Source: an uncultured Chloroflexaceae bacterium | GTDB lineage: Bacteria; Chloroflexota; Chloroflexia; Chloroflexales; Chloroflexaceae | Direction: 5' to 3' | Assembly (NCBI GenBank): GCA_937141995.1 | Contig: CAKZQX010000612.1 | Location: forward strand, 1-6,312 | DNA length: 6,312 nucleotides | In this document: positions 1 to 5,936 of the stretch, one piece after another | Layout: every line of letters starts with the position of its first letter | Position numbering within the stretch: position 1 is the stretch's first letter | Made by a program: the position numbers and the translations under genes | The notes under the pieces: model-generated | Seen by the model: only the letters and a program-made list of their open reading frames with translations | Databases searched by the model: none | What the model was told of the DNA's origin: nothing

Positions 1-115
1 GGGGAGGCGTGCCAGTGCGGGGGCCGGGTGTAATCGCCGGGGTCTGGTGTTGTAGCTTATGGTTGGCCCGCACCGCCTGCCAGAACGCTGAGGGAGCCCG
101 GTCCAATTCAGGCAT
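1..115 (-). CDS. Unidentified protein, N-terminal fragment (runs off left edge)
   Basis: An open frame starts with ATG at 115-113, five nt after the carbamoyltransferase stop, and stays open for 38 codons to the window edge. A GGAG (complement of 124-127) lies 8 nt upstream of the ATG, which is good ribosome-binding spacing, so I take this as the next gene of the operon rather than chance. The visible residues begin MPELDRAPSAFWQAVRANH and then become rich in Pro, Thr and Gly. There is no signal peptide or membrane segment in the visible part, and I recognise no family. The position at the end of a run of ligase, carrier, radical SAM, lyase and carbamoyltransferase genes suggests a part in the same pathway, such as a further tailoring, transfer or export step. 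That is inference only. Existence of the gene is fairly likely; function is unknown. Confidence 0.6.
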   Translation of the reverse strand, partial: MPELDRAPSAFWQAVRANHKLQHQTPAITPGPRTGTPP

Positions 116-120
116 ATGCG

Positions 121-1905
121 TTACTCCAGTGTAGCCGGTTGCTTATACACAAGAAAATTACCCATCACCAGAACATCGATCCCGCTGTTGAGAAAACAGT
201 TCACCGCATCAACCGGCGAGCAGACAATCGGTTCGCCCTGCACATTAAACGATGTATTGACCAGGCAGGGCACCTCGGCTTTATCGCCGAACACCTTGAG
301 CAGTTTGTAGAGTTTGGGGTTCTGCGCATAGGCGACGGTCTGCAGCCGCGAGGTGCCGTCCATGTGAATAGCACCCGGAATTTTATCGCGGAATGCCGGT
401 TTCACCGGAAAGACAAAGGTCATGTAGGGCGAGGTTTGCTTCTTGCCCATCTCAAAATAGGTATGCACCTCTGACTCAATCAGCACCCCGGCAAACGGCC
501 GAAACGCCTCGCGGTATTTGACCTTCATATTCAGAAAGTCTTTCATATCGTCAAACGCCGGGTTAGCCAGGATGCTCCGGTTGCCCAGCGCGCGCGGGCC
601 ATACTCCATGTTGCCCTGGAACCAGCCGACAACCTTCTTCGACATCAACTCGTCGGTCACGATCTCGAGCAGGCGCTCCTCGGGCAGTTCCTTAAAGCGC
701 AGGCGATCGGATTGGGCTTCGAGCGCCCGCACGATATCCTGATCGGAGTAGCATGGACCCAGATAGGGCGTGATCACCTGGGTATCGGCAAAGACCTTTT
801 CCTGGTAGAAGGGATAGAAAGCTGCGCCGATAGTCACCCCGCAGTCATTCGCGGCAAAGCCGACATGCACATCCTCAAAGCGCGAGTTTGCCAGCACTTT
901 GCTGTTATTTACACAGTTGAGCGCAACCCCACCGTCCAGGATAAGATTGGTACAGTTGGATTTCTGCTCCAGCGTCTTGATCTGATGCGCAATGGCCCGC
1001 TCGGTCAACGTCTGAATAAAGTAGGCAACATTTTTGTCATTTTCATCGCTACGCGGACCAAAGAAATCCTCGTAGAAGCGGTAGTATGCCAGGATATTGC
1101 CGGCGTTATTCTCGACACGGAGCCGGTACTTGCCATCGGGGAGCAACTCGATAACCCGCTCATAGTCATACTCCGGCGGATCCTGGACAAACGAGCTTAA
1201 GGCCATCACCTTATACTCGTCGCTGTTGGGGGTGAAGCCCAGGTAGCGAGTGACATTGGCATACAGAATCCCCAACGAGTTCGCCAGCCCAACCGAAGAC
1301 TCGGGCCAGATCGTGTAGTCGTTCCGGTCAATCGTACCCATGATCGAGGAGAGCAACTCGGCGCGACCATCGGTGATCAAAAAGGCGCTCTCCTCCATCC
1401 CGGAGGCAAAAAAGCCGGTCATCACATGCGCCAGATGGTGCGGCACAAAGACAAACTGCTCCAACCCAACATCGGCCTTCAAGGAGCGATTGAAATCTTC
1501 AACCACCCGCGACGGCGCGATCAGGTTAGCGTAGAGATTGCGCAGATCGTTGAACCGCTGAAACTTCTCCTCCAGCGTGCCGGGGCCATGAAACATCTGC
1601 CCGAAGATCTCGCTCATCATCGCGTCGGTGTAGTCCCATGGGAAGGCGATGTAGTTCACATCGGCCAGGGTAACACCACAGGCGCGCAGGCAGTAGTCAA
1701 TGGCGTTTTTCGGGAAGGTCGAGGTCTTTTTGATCCGGTTGAAGCGCTCTTCTTCCGCCGCCGCCACCAGAACGCCGTCTTTGAAAATCGCCGCTGCGGC
1801 ATCATGCCCGATCAGCCGGTTGCGATCCCGGCCGCGCCGGCCCATATAGGCATCAAAATACGTGGCTGCATGGCTAAACCCGTTGTACCCAAGAACGATC
1901 ATCAT
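121..1905 (-). CDS. Carbamoyltransferase, NodU/CmcH (TobZ) family
   Basis: This 594-residue protein has the full two-domain layout of O-carbamoyltransferases. Enzymes of this family use carbamoyl phosphate and ATP to make carbamoyl-AMP and then carbamoylate a hydroxyl of a natural product. The Kae1-like N-terminal part shows GHDAAAAIFKDG (33-44), EEERFNRIK (51-59), the metal-binding HHLAH (156-160), TDG (178-180), DGGVALNC (324-331) and an Asp in ANDCG (352-356). The YrdC-like C-terminal part shows EYGPRALGNRS (434-444), KYREAFRPFAG (463-473), HMDGTSRLQT (514-523) and NTSFNVQGEPIV (550-561). All key motifs are present, so it should be active. Residues 11-32 (Tyr/Arg-rich) look longer than the usual loop before the GHDA motif. 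ATG at 1905 overlaps the upstream stop as ATGA. A second ATG directly follows at 1902 and sits better spaced from GAGG, so the protein may start one residue later. The acceptor is unknown; the cluster suggests an aroyl-derived metabolite. Confidence 0.93.
   Translation of the reverse strand: MMIVLGYNGFSHAATYFDAYMGRRGRDRNRLIGHDAAAAIFKDGVLVAAAEEERFNRIKKTSTFPKNAIDYCLRACGVTLADVNYIAFPWDYTDAMMSEIFGQMFHGPGTLEEKFQRFNDLRNLYANLIAPSRVVEDFNRSLKADVGLEQFVFVPHHLAHVMTGFFASGMEESAFLITDGRAELLSSIMGTIDRNDYTIWPESSVGLANSLGILYANVTRYLGFTPNSDEYKVMALSSFVQDPPEYDYERVIELLPDGKYRLRVENNAGNILAYYRFYEDFFGPRSDENDKNVAYFIQTLTERAIAHQIKTLEQKSNCTNLILDGGVALNCVNNSKVLANSRFEDVHVGFAANDCGVTIGAAFYPFYQEKVFADTQVITPYLGPCYSDQDIVRALEAQSDRLRFKELPEERLLEIVTDELMSKKVVGWFQGNMEYGPRALGNRSILANPAFDDMKDFLNMKVKYREAFRPFAGVLIESEVHTYFEMGKKQTSPYMTFVFPVKPAFRDKIPGAIHMDGTSRLQTVAYAQNPKLYKLLKVFGDKAEVPCLVNTSFNVQGEPIVCSPVDAVNCFLNSGIDVLVMGNFLVYKQPATLE
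124..127 (-). promoter_or_regulatory. Ribosome binding site of the left-edge partial gene
   Basis: GGAG on the minus strand lies 8 nt upstream of the ATG at 115 and inside the last codons of the carbamoyltransferase gene. It is the main evidence that the truncated frame at the left edge is a real gene. Confidence 0.5.
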
Positions 1906-2477
1906 GCACCTCGCCCAATGGCATCTGTGTAATAGCCGGCGGGAAACTTCTCGGTAATCAGCATTATCGGGCGCCGCTGGGATAACACCCGGTAGGTGCG
2001 ACAGAGCAGTCGGTCCAGCGGATGGATATCAAAGTAGGGGGCTAACGGCCCGGCCGGCTCCTGATAGGTCGTGGTAATTTCCTTGAAGGTTTCGACCTTA
2101 TGCTCCAACCAGAGCTTGCCGATAGGCTCCTGCGAATGCGTCAGGCGTTCCCGGAAGCCCGGCTCCAGGCGCTCCGGCGCGATCAGCGACTCGGCGTAGA
2201 GCCAGTTGCGCCGGCTGACCTTGCCCTGCAGCACGATCCGCCGCTCGATCAGATCACTTCCCGGTTGCAGATCCAGGAGCCAGAGCGCATCCGTGTCCAC
2301 CTCGGAACGTGTCTCTTCCGCGATTTTTATAACGTGAAGTTTCTCACCCACATAGGTTTCCAGGATATTTGTGAGTGTGCCGTCTGTTATGAGGAGAACC
2401 TGCTGAAACAGGCTCAAATCGGCCAGGTGCAGCGCTGTTTTTGCAGGTATTAGTTCAGCCGAAACCGGTTTCAACAT
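1902..2477 (-). CDS. Chorismate-pyruvate lyase-like protein (UbiC / DUF98 fold)
   Basis: The protein has 191 residues from the ATG at 2477. Members of this superfamily split chorismate into 4-hydroxybenzoate and pyruvate. Seen here are LITDGTLTNILE (29-40), an RRIVLQG segment (79-85) that I align with the ligand-binding Arg76 region of E. coli UbiC, the PIGKLWLEH stretch (118-126), and LITEKFPAGYY (173-183), whose Glu176 aligns with catalytic-pocket Glu155 of UbiC. Length and motif order fit the PF01947 type, which includes mycobacterial Rv2949c, the 4-hydroxybenzoate source for phenolic glycolipids. Start choice: ATG at 2477 has GGAG 5 nt upstream and leaves a 2-nt gap after the radical SAM stop. 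A GTG at 2483 would give a 4-nt GTGA overlap but sits inside that GGAG. The gene overlaps the carbamoyltransferase by 4 nt. Its place next to a ligase and a carrier, rather than UbiA-type genes, argues for a biosynthetic role and not ubiquinone synthesis. The exact product is not proven by sequence. Confidence 0.8.
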   Translation of the reverse strand: MLKPVSAELIPAKTALHLADLSLFQQVLLITDGTLTNILETYVGEKLHVIKIAEETRSEVDTDALWLLDLQPGSDLIERRIVLQGKVSRRNWLYAESLIAPERLEPGFRERLTHSQEPIGKLWLEHKVETFKEITTTYQEPAGPLAPYFDIHPLDRLLCRTYRVLSQRRPIMLITEKFPAGYYTDAIGRGA

Positions 2478-2479
2478 GG

Positions 2480-3763
2480 TCACTCCATTTCCATCAGGCG
2501 CTTCGCCAGGCTCTTGCCGCTGTAGTCACCGTACAAGATCCCTTTGTGCGTCAACCTGATTTCATCCTCCGTCAGGGTAATAAAGCCCTTTTCTTGCAGA
2601 TCCGCTAATGTATCGGCACACAGGGTTTCGAGTTTGAACCCATAGCGGCTCTGGAAGCGGCGCAGATCAAAGCTGACCAGCTTCATGCCCAGAACGACCT
2701 CGCGGATCATGGCATCCAGGCAGGTCAGATGATGGCCGCGCGTGACCGGCAACTGATCTTCGGCCAGCAGCGCCATATATTTCTGCTCATCATTACTATT
2801 CTGGAAGAGGTAGTTGCCCAGCTTGCCAAAGGCGGACGTGCCGAAGGCATAGCAGTCATCGCCCAGGAAGGTGCTGGTCGCATATTTCTGCTGATACTGA
2901 CCACATTTGGAAAAGGTGAAAAAGCTCCAGGGATAATAATCTGCCTGCGTCAATTCACCAATGGCATAGTCCATAAAGATCAGTTCCTGGTCGTCATCCG
3001 GCAGATCCAGGGTGTTGTTCCGGACCTCTTTGTAGTATGGCGTGTTCGTGTACAACTCCGTTTTGTAAACGGTAATACTCTGCACCCCGCTTTCGATGGC
3101 CCGGTTCACACTGTATTCCCAGGTTTCGCGCGTCTCCTCAGCCAGGCCGCTCATCAGGTCAATATTGACCGCCACATCCATCGTCCTGACGATATCGATG
3201 GCCCGGAGCACTTTCTTCTCATCGTCCAGCCGGTTAGAGCGTTTAATGATCCCTTCGTCAAAGGATTGCACGCCCATGCTGACGCGATTGACGCCCAGGC
3301 GCTTCAACAGATCGGCCTTCGCCTGCGTAATCGTGACCGGCTCGGCCTCAACCGTGAACTCGGTTGCATCGCTCAGATTCAGGTTCCGCCGGATCGCTTC
3401 GATGACACGCTGCAACTGCGTTTCATTCAGCAGGCTGGGGGTACCGCCACCAAAATAGACTGAGACCACCGGCCGGTTCTGGAGTTGATAATAGTCTGTG
3501 GCGAGTTCGACTTCCCGGCACAGGGCATCTACATATTGATCAATGCGCTGGGCTTTATTTGTGCCGCGCAGGTTAATGGTTTTATAGTAACAGTAGGCAC
3601 ATTGCTGAATACAGTAAGGCGTATGCACATACACATTCAGCGGGCGGGTATCCGCCATCTCCGTGGCAGACAACTTCTTCCAGTGCAAAAAGTTCGGGTA
3701 GTTGGTGACAAATCCTTTGCGGGCAGGATCCCAGTAGGCAGTATCTTTCCTGGTATTGATCAT
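2480..3763 (-). CDS. HemN-like radical SAM enzyme (coproporphyrinogen oxidase family, probably not heme synthesis)
   Basis: This 427-residue protein should bind a 4Fe-4S cluster and S-adenosylmethionine. The cluster motif is CIQQCAYC (51-58, C-x3-C-x2-C). SAM-binding and family motifs follow: YFGGGTPS (103-110), EAEP (139-142), SMGVQSFDE (162-170) and NIDLMSGL (200-207). The C-terminal part (about 340-410) resembles the HemN_C winged-helix domain. True oxygen-independent coproporphyrinogen dehydrogenases carry a fourth Cys in C-x3-C-x2-C-x-C; here that position is Tyr60, as in HemW-like and secondary-metabolism relatives. HemN-like enzymes in natural-product clusters act as methylases or cyclopropane-forming enzymes (CC-1065, yatakemycin and jawsamycin pathways). 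Given its neighbours, I infer a tailoring step on an aroyl or acyl intermediate. The ATG at 3763 has AAAGGA 6 nt upstream, and the gene follows the carrier gene by 42 nt. The family call is secure; the reaction is open. Confidence 0.88.
   Translation of the reverse strand: MINTRKDTAYWDPARKGFVTNYPNFLHWKKLSATEMADTRPLNVYVHTPYCIQQCAYCYYKTINLRGTNKAQRIDQYVDALCREVELATDYYQLQNRPVVSVYFGGGTPSLLNETQLQRVIEAIRRNLNLSDATEFTVEAEPVTITQAKADLLKRLGVNRVSMGVQSFDEGIIKRSNRLDDEKKVLRAIDIVRTMDVAVNIDLMSGLAEETRETWEYSVNRAIESGVQSITVYKTELYTNTPYYKEVRNNTLDLPDDDQELIFMDYAIGELTQADYYPWSFFTFSKCGQYQQKYATSTFLGDDCYAFGTSAFGKLGNYLFQNSNDEQKYMALLAEDQLPVTRGHHLTCLDAMIREVVLGMKLVSFDLRRFQSRYGFKLETLCADTLADLQEKGFITLTEDEIRLTHKGILYGDYSGKSLAKRLMEME
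2483..2486 (-). promoter_or_regulatory. Ribosome binding site deciding the lyase start
   Basis: GGAG on the minus strand overlaps the end of the radical SAM gene. It is 5 nt from the ATG at 2477 but touches the alternative GTG at 2483, so it favours the ATG. Confidence 0.5.
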
Positions 3764-3805
3764 GCTCGTTCCTTTCTGGAAATAAAACGCTGCTTCCCGG
3801 TCGGA

Positions 3806-4072
3806 TCAGTTCTGGGGTACTTCCAACTTCGCCGAAACAAACTGCGCCAGCGTGGTGAGGTTCTGGAAGGGCTCCATGGTTAACTCATCCTCGGCAAACT
3901 GAAACCCAAAGTTCTCTTCAATCAGGGTGATAAAGGCCATAATGGCAATAGAGTCGAGCCCCAATCCCTCCTCAAACAGAGGTGTATCCGCCTGAATATC
4001 GTCGATCCGGATGTTCACATCAAGTTGCTCGGCAATAATCTGTCTAAGCTGGTCAATCGTTGATTCAATCAT
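3806..4072 (-). CDS. Acyl (aroyl) carrier protein, free-standing
   Basis: The protein has 88 residues, a normal size for a type II carrier protein. The phosphopantetheine site is GLGLDSIAIM (36-45), with Ser41 as the attachment residue, which requires a 4'-phosphopantetheinyl transferase encoded elsewhere. Helix 1 (MIESTIDQLRQIIAEQL) and the acidic helix after the DSIA motif have the expected pattern. It overlaps the end of the upstream ligase gene by 8 nt, and AGGAG sits 6 nt before its ATG, so translation of the two is likely coupled. The ligase is the obvious loading partner. The DSIA motif, the ligase neighbour and the absence of other fatty-acid genes point to a dedicated secondary-metabolism carrier rather than housekeeping AcpP. 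Confidence 0.92.
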   Translation of the reverse strand: MIESTIDQLRQIIAEQLDVNIRIDDIQADTPLFEEGLGLDSIAIMAFITLIEENFGFQFAEDELTMEPFQNLTTLAQFVSAKLEVPQN

Positions 4073-5696
4073 GGATTGCTCCTACTTGAGTTATCAAAGC
4101 CTGTCGATCAACCTTGCCACTGGGCAGTGTTGGCAGTAGATCAAGGATAAATATCTCGTCGGGAATAGCATAGCGGGGCAGGATGTCAAAACATTGGGTA
4201 CGGATCTGCATAGCAGTGAGCTGTGTGCCGGGGTGCAGAACGCAGCAGGCGGCAAGATACTGACCGCGTTCCCGCTCGTCCGGGGTGGTCAAAACCACCA
4301 CCTGCGCCACGGCTGCGATCTGCTCAATGGCGCGTTCAATATCGGCCAGCAAAACCAGATAGCCGTCGCGGTTGACGCTGTTGTCCGCCCGGCCAAGGAT
4401 CCGGATCGATCCATCGGGAGAAAACGTTGCCAGATCACCGGTTTTGAACCAGGTCGCCGCCGCCGCTATCTCCTGCCCATAGTCATCAATGTAGGTTTCA
4501 AAGCCGTAGGGATGCCGGCAGTAGAGTTCATCCGTCCGGGGTGCGGCTGCCGCTGATGCCGACGCGTCCGGCTTTTCCCCCGCATCGAGTGCCGGCACAT
4601 CGGCAGCGGGGGCGAGGGTGACACCCGCCAGCGGCCGCCCGATGGTGGTGGCGCGTAGCTCCAGAGCATCGGTCGGGGCGGCCGCAGAAACGGCCCCCAA
4701 CTCGCTACTGCCGTACAGGTTGACCAGCGGCCCAAAGCGCTCATCGAAGGCGCGAATAATCTCCGCTTTGAGCCGGGCGCCCGCCGACACCGCTACCCTG
4801 TAGGTGCGGGCCCCCCCGCGCCGTTGCAACAGCATATCGCAGAGTGCCGGGGTCAAAAAAGCGGCCGTCGGCTTGAACTGCCGCTCGTGCTCCAGGTATT
4901 TCAACAGATGGGTATGTTCTTGCAGATCAATCGCAGCACCGGCAATGATGGCCGGCAGGAACCCCGCTCCCAGACCATACATGTGAAAAATGGGCACAGC
5001 AATGGTGACCCGATCCGCGCTAGTCAACTGAAAGCGCGCAACTGCGTTGCGCGCATTGGCAAACAACTGTTCATGGGCATGCACAACGATTTTGGCAGAT
5101 CCCATACTGCCCGAGGTGCGCAGGTAGAGTTTTGCCCGAAGTTGCTCCGTGGCATGCGACTCTGCCTGATACTGCTCATTGGCGTTTATTGTTAAAAAGG
5201 TTGCCGGATGCAGGCTATCCGCTGAGATTTCTCTATCTGAAATTGGTTGTAGCGTTAACTGATATTGGCAGAATGCCGGTAATGGTTTACGATCGGTTAA
5301 CTTTTCTTTATCGCTGGTGGGGGGCAGCAACATAAACCGATATTGCCGCTCGAAAAGATACAGCAGCGTCAGCGCACCGGGAACGGAATTTGTGCATTCC
5401 AGTGCGACGCAACTCGCGCCGGTTATTCCCTGTTCCCGCAAATAGCGATCAATCGCCGTGAGGAGAGTTGGTAGCTGTTGATATCGACAAGTAACACGTC
5501 CATCGGTTAAAAAATTGTTTTGTGAATGAATTGAACTGGCAACCTGGCTGATTATCGTTGCAAAAGCCATGATCATTACATCCATATTGCCGGATAGTAT
5601 CTGGTTCATCCAAGTTCGCCGGATCATTGTATAATTCAAACGCCAAAAAAACGTCCAGCAAACGCCTGGAAACCGCCCACTTAGAGGCTGAGGCAA
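4065..5696 (-). CDS. AMP-forming acyl/aroyl ligase (ANL superfamily adenylation enzyme)
   Basis: This is a 543-residue adenylate-forming enzyme, counted from the TTG at 5696. Core motifs in order are the P-loop RTSGSMGSAKIVVHAH (193-208; canonical TSGTTGxPK), IFHMYG (236-241), YGSSELG (328-334), KTGDLA (418-423), GRADNSVNRDGY (435-446) and PSGKVDR (525-531), with Lys528 as the expected catalytic lysine. All are intact. I infer it activates an aromatic acid from the lyase and loads the carrier encoded directly downstream. A fatty acid substrate cannot be excluded. Family homology begins only near residue 44. TTG at 5696 has AGGAG 5 nt upstream and follows an in-frame TGA, but ATGs at 5627, 5609, 5585, 5576 and 5570 are alternatives, and the first 43 residues look unlike the family. 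Residues 362-388 form an Ala/Pro-rich insert. Base composition is patchy: low G+C near the 5' end and very high in the middle. Confidence 0.9.
   Translation of the reverse strand: MPQPLSGRFPGVCWTFFWRLNYTMIRRTWMNQILSGNMDVMIMAFATIISQVASSIHSQNNFLTDGRVTCRYQQLPTLLTAIDRYLREQGITGASCVALECTNSVPGALTLLYLFERQYRFMLLPPTSDKEKLTDRKPLPAFCQYQLTLQPISDREISADSLHPATFLTINANEQYQAESHATEQLRAKLYLRTSGSMGSAKIVVHAHEQLFANARNAVARFQLTSADRVTIAVPIFHMYGLGAGFLPAIIAGAAIDLQEHTHLLKYLEHERQFKPTAAFLTPALCDMLLQRRGGARTYRVAVSAGARLKAEIIRAFDERFGPLVNLYGSSELGAVSAAAPTDALELRATTIGRPLAGVTLAPAADVPALDAGEKPDASASAAAAPRTDELYCRHPYGFETYIDDYGQEIAAAATWFKTGDLATFSPDGSIRILGRADNSVNRDGYLVLLADIERAIEQIAAVAQVVVLTTPDERERGQYLAACCVLHPGTQLTAMQIRTQCFDILPRYAIPDEIFILDLLPTLPSGKVDRQALITQVGAIHD
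4079..4083 (-). promoter_or_regulatory. Ribosome binding site of the carrier protein gene
   Basis: A strong AGGAG on the minus strand lies inside the ligase 3' end, 6 nt from the carrier ATG. It fits coupled, stoichiometric production of ligase and carrier. Confidence 0.55.
5628..5657 (-). promoter_or_regulatory. Weak sigma70-like promoter candidate for the operon
   Basis: On the minus strand TGGACG (complement of 5652-5657) and TATACA (complement of 5628-5633) are separated by 18 nt, each matching four of six consensus positions. Transcription would start near 5621, compatible with ligase starts at 5609 or further in, but not with the TTG at 5696. It lies in an AT-rich stretch with a run of seven T on the minus strand. 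Low confidence. Confidence 0.2.
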
Positions 5697-5701
5697 TCAA
5701 G

Positions 5702-5706
5702 CTCCT
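5702..5706 (-). promoter_or_regulatory. Ribosome binding site for the TTG start of the ligase
   Basis: AGGAG on the minus strand lies 5 nt from the TTG at 5696. It is the only strong Shine-Dalgarno match near any candidate ligase start, and the reason I kept this upstream start despite the non-homologous first 43 residues. Confidence 0.4.
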
Positions 5707-5796
5707 GTGGGTAGCCGATGGGTTGGAGCATGGCGACGAGATGTAAATAGGTAGGTATAGCGACAAGCACAGGCCCGGTTTCTTTTCTCGTCATTG

Positions 5797-5825
5797 GGCC
5801 AGGTGCGAAAATTTCGCACCTGGCC
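5797..5825. repeat. Perfect palindrome, 14-bp arms with 1-nt centre
   Basis: The arm GGCCAGGTGCGAAA is followed by a single A and then its exact reverse complement. Two more G-T wobble pairs could extend a stem outward. Neither strand has a T-run after the stem, so it is not a classic intrinsic terminator, and it lies between divergent starts, where a terminator is not expected. It could be an operator for a dimeric regulator of one or both sides, a dispersed genomic palindrome, or a hairpin in a 5' untranslated region. Confidence 0.85.
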
Positions 5826-5877
5826 TGCCTCATGGGGAGGAGCGGGTGACACGGTAGCGCGCTGTCGGCCAATCTCC

Positions 5878-5888
5878 TATGCTACAAT
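5878..5888 (+). promoter_or_regulatory. Extended -10 promoter candidate for the glycosylase gene
   Basis: TATGCTACAAT matches the extended -10 pattern TRTGn followed by TACAAT (five of six to TATAAT). I see no good -35 at 16-18 nt upstream, which extended -10 promoters can do without. The start of transcription would be near 5895, giving a leader of about 42 nt before the ATG at 5937. Confidence 0.4.
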
Positions 5889-5919
5889 CGGGTTGCTGAT
5901 ATTGTAGGTAAGATGTTAC

Positions 5920-5924
5920 AGGAG
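5920..5924 (+). promoter_or_regulatory. Ribosome binding site deciding the glycosylase start
   Basis: AGGAG lies 12 nt before the ATG at 5937, a slightly long spacing. An in-frame ATG at 5913 has no comparable site upstream, so 5937 is preferred. Confidence 0.5.
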
Positions 5925-5936
5925 TGGACAGCAACC

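Larger units (their letters stand above)
5697..5936. other. Divergent intergenic region
   Basis: About 240 bp separate the divergent starts of the ligase operon and the glycosylase gene; the gap is about 360 bp if the ligase starts at 5576. I see no gene with coding character in it. It contains a perfect palindrome (5797-5825), a promoter candidate for the plus-strand gene (5878-5888) and the ribosome binding sites on both sides. No tRNA-like cloverleaf or riboswitch-like fold was recognised by eye. Confidence 0.6.

Noticed and set aside
712..1200. Plus-strand open frame of 162 codons inside the carbamoyltransferase gene
   Set aside because: It is antisense to a strongly conserved coding region, with no family match or ribosome binding site of note.
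1902..2477. Ubiquinone biosynthesis gene ubiC
   Set aside because: No UbiA or other quinone genes are present, and the gene overlaps a carbamoyltransferase in a ligase/carrier operon. The fold and likely reaction are kept; the pathway assignment is not.
2729..3463. Plus-strand open frame of 244 codons inside the radical SAM gene
   Set aside because: It is fully antisense to a gene with clear family motifs, has no recognisable domain, and is a by-product of the codon bias of the true gene.
2480..3763. Heme biosynthesis gene hemN
   Set aside because: The fourth cluster Cys is replaced by Tyr and no heme genes are adjacent; the family name alone does not support that role.
5797..5825. Intrinsic terminator
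   Set aside because: The stem is strong, but neither strand has a T-run after it, and the flanking genes diverge from this point, so no transcript is expected to end here.
5846..5851. GTGACA as a -35 box for the glycosylase gene
   Set aside because: It matches five of six positions but lies 31 nt from the TACAAT box, far too distant, and no usable -10 lies at the right spacing.
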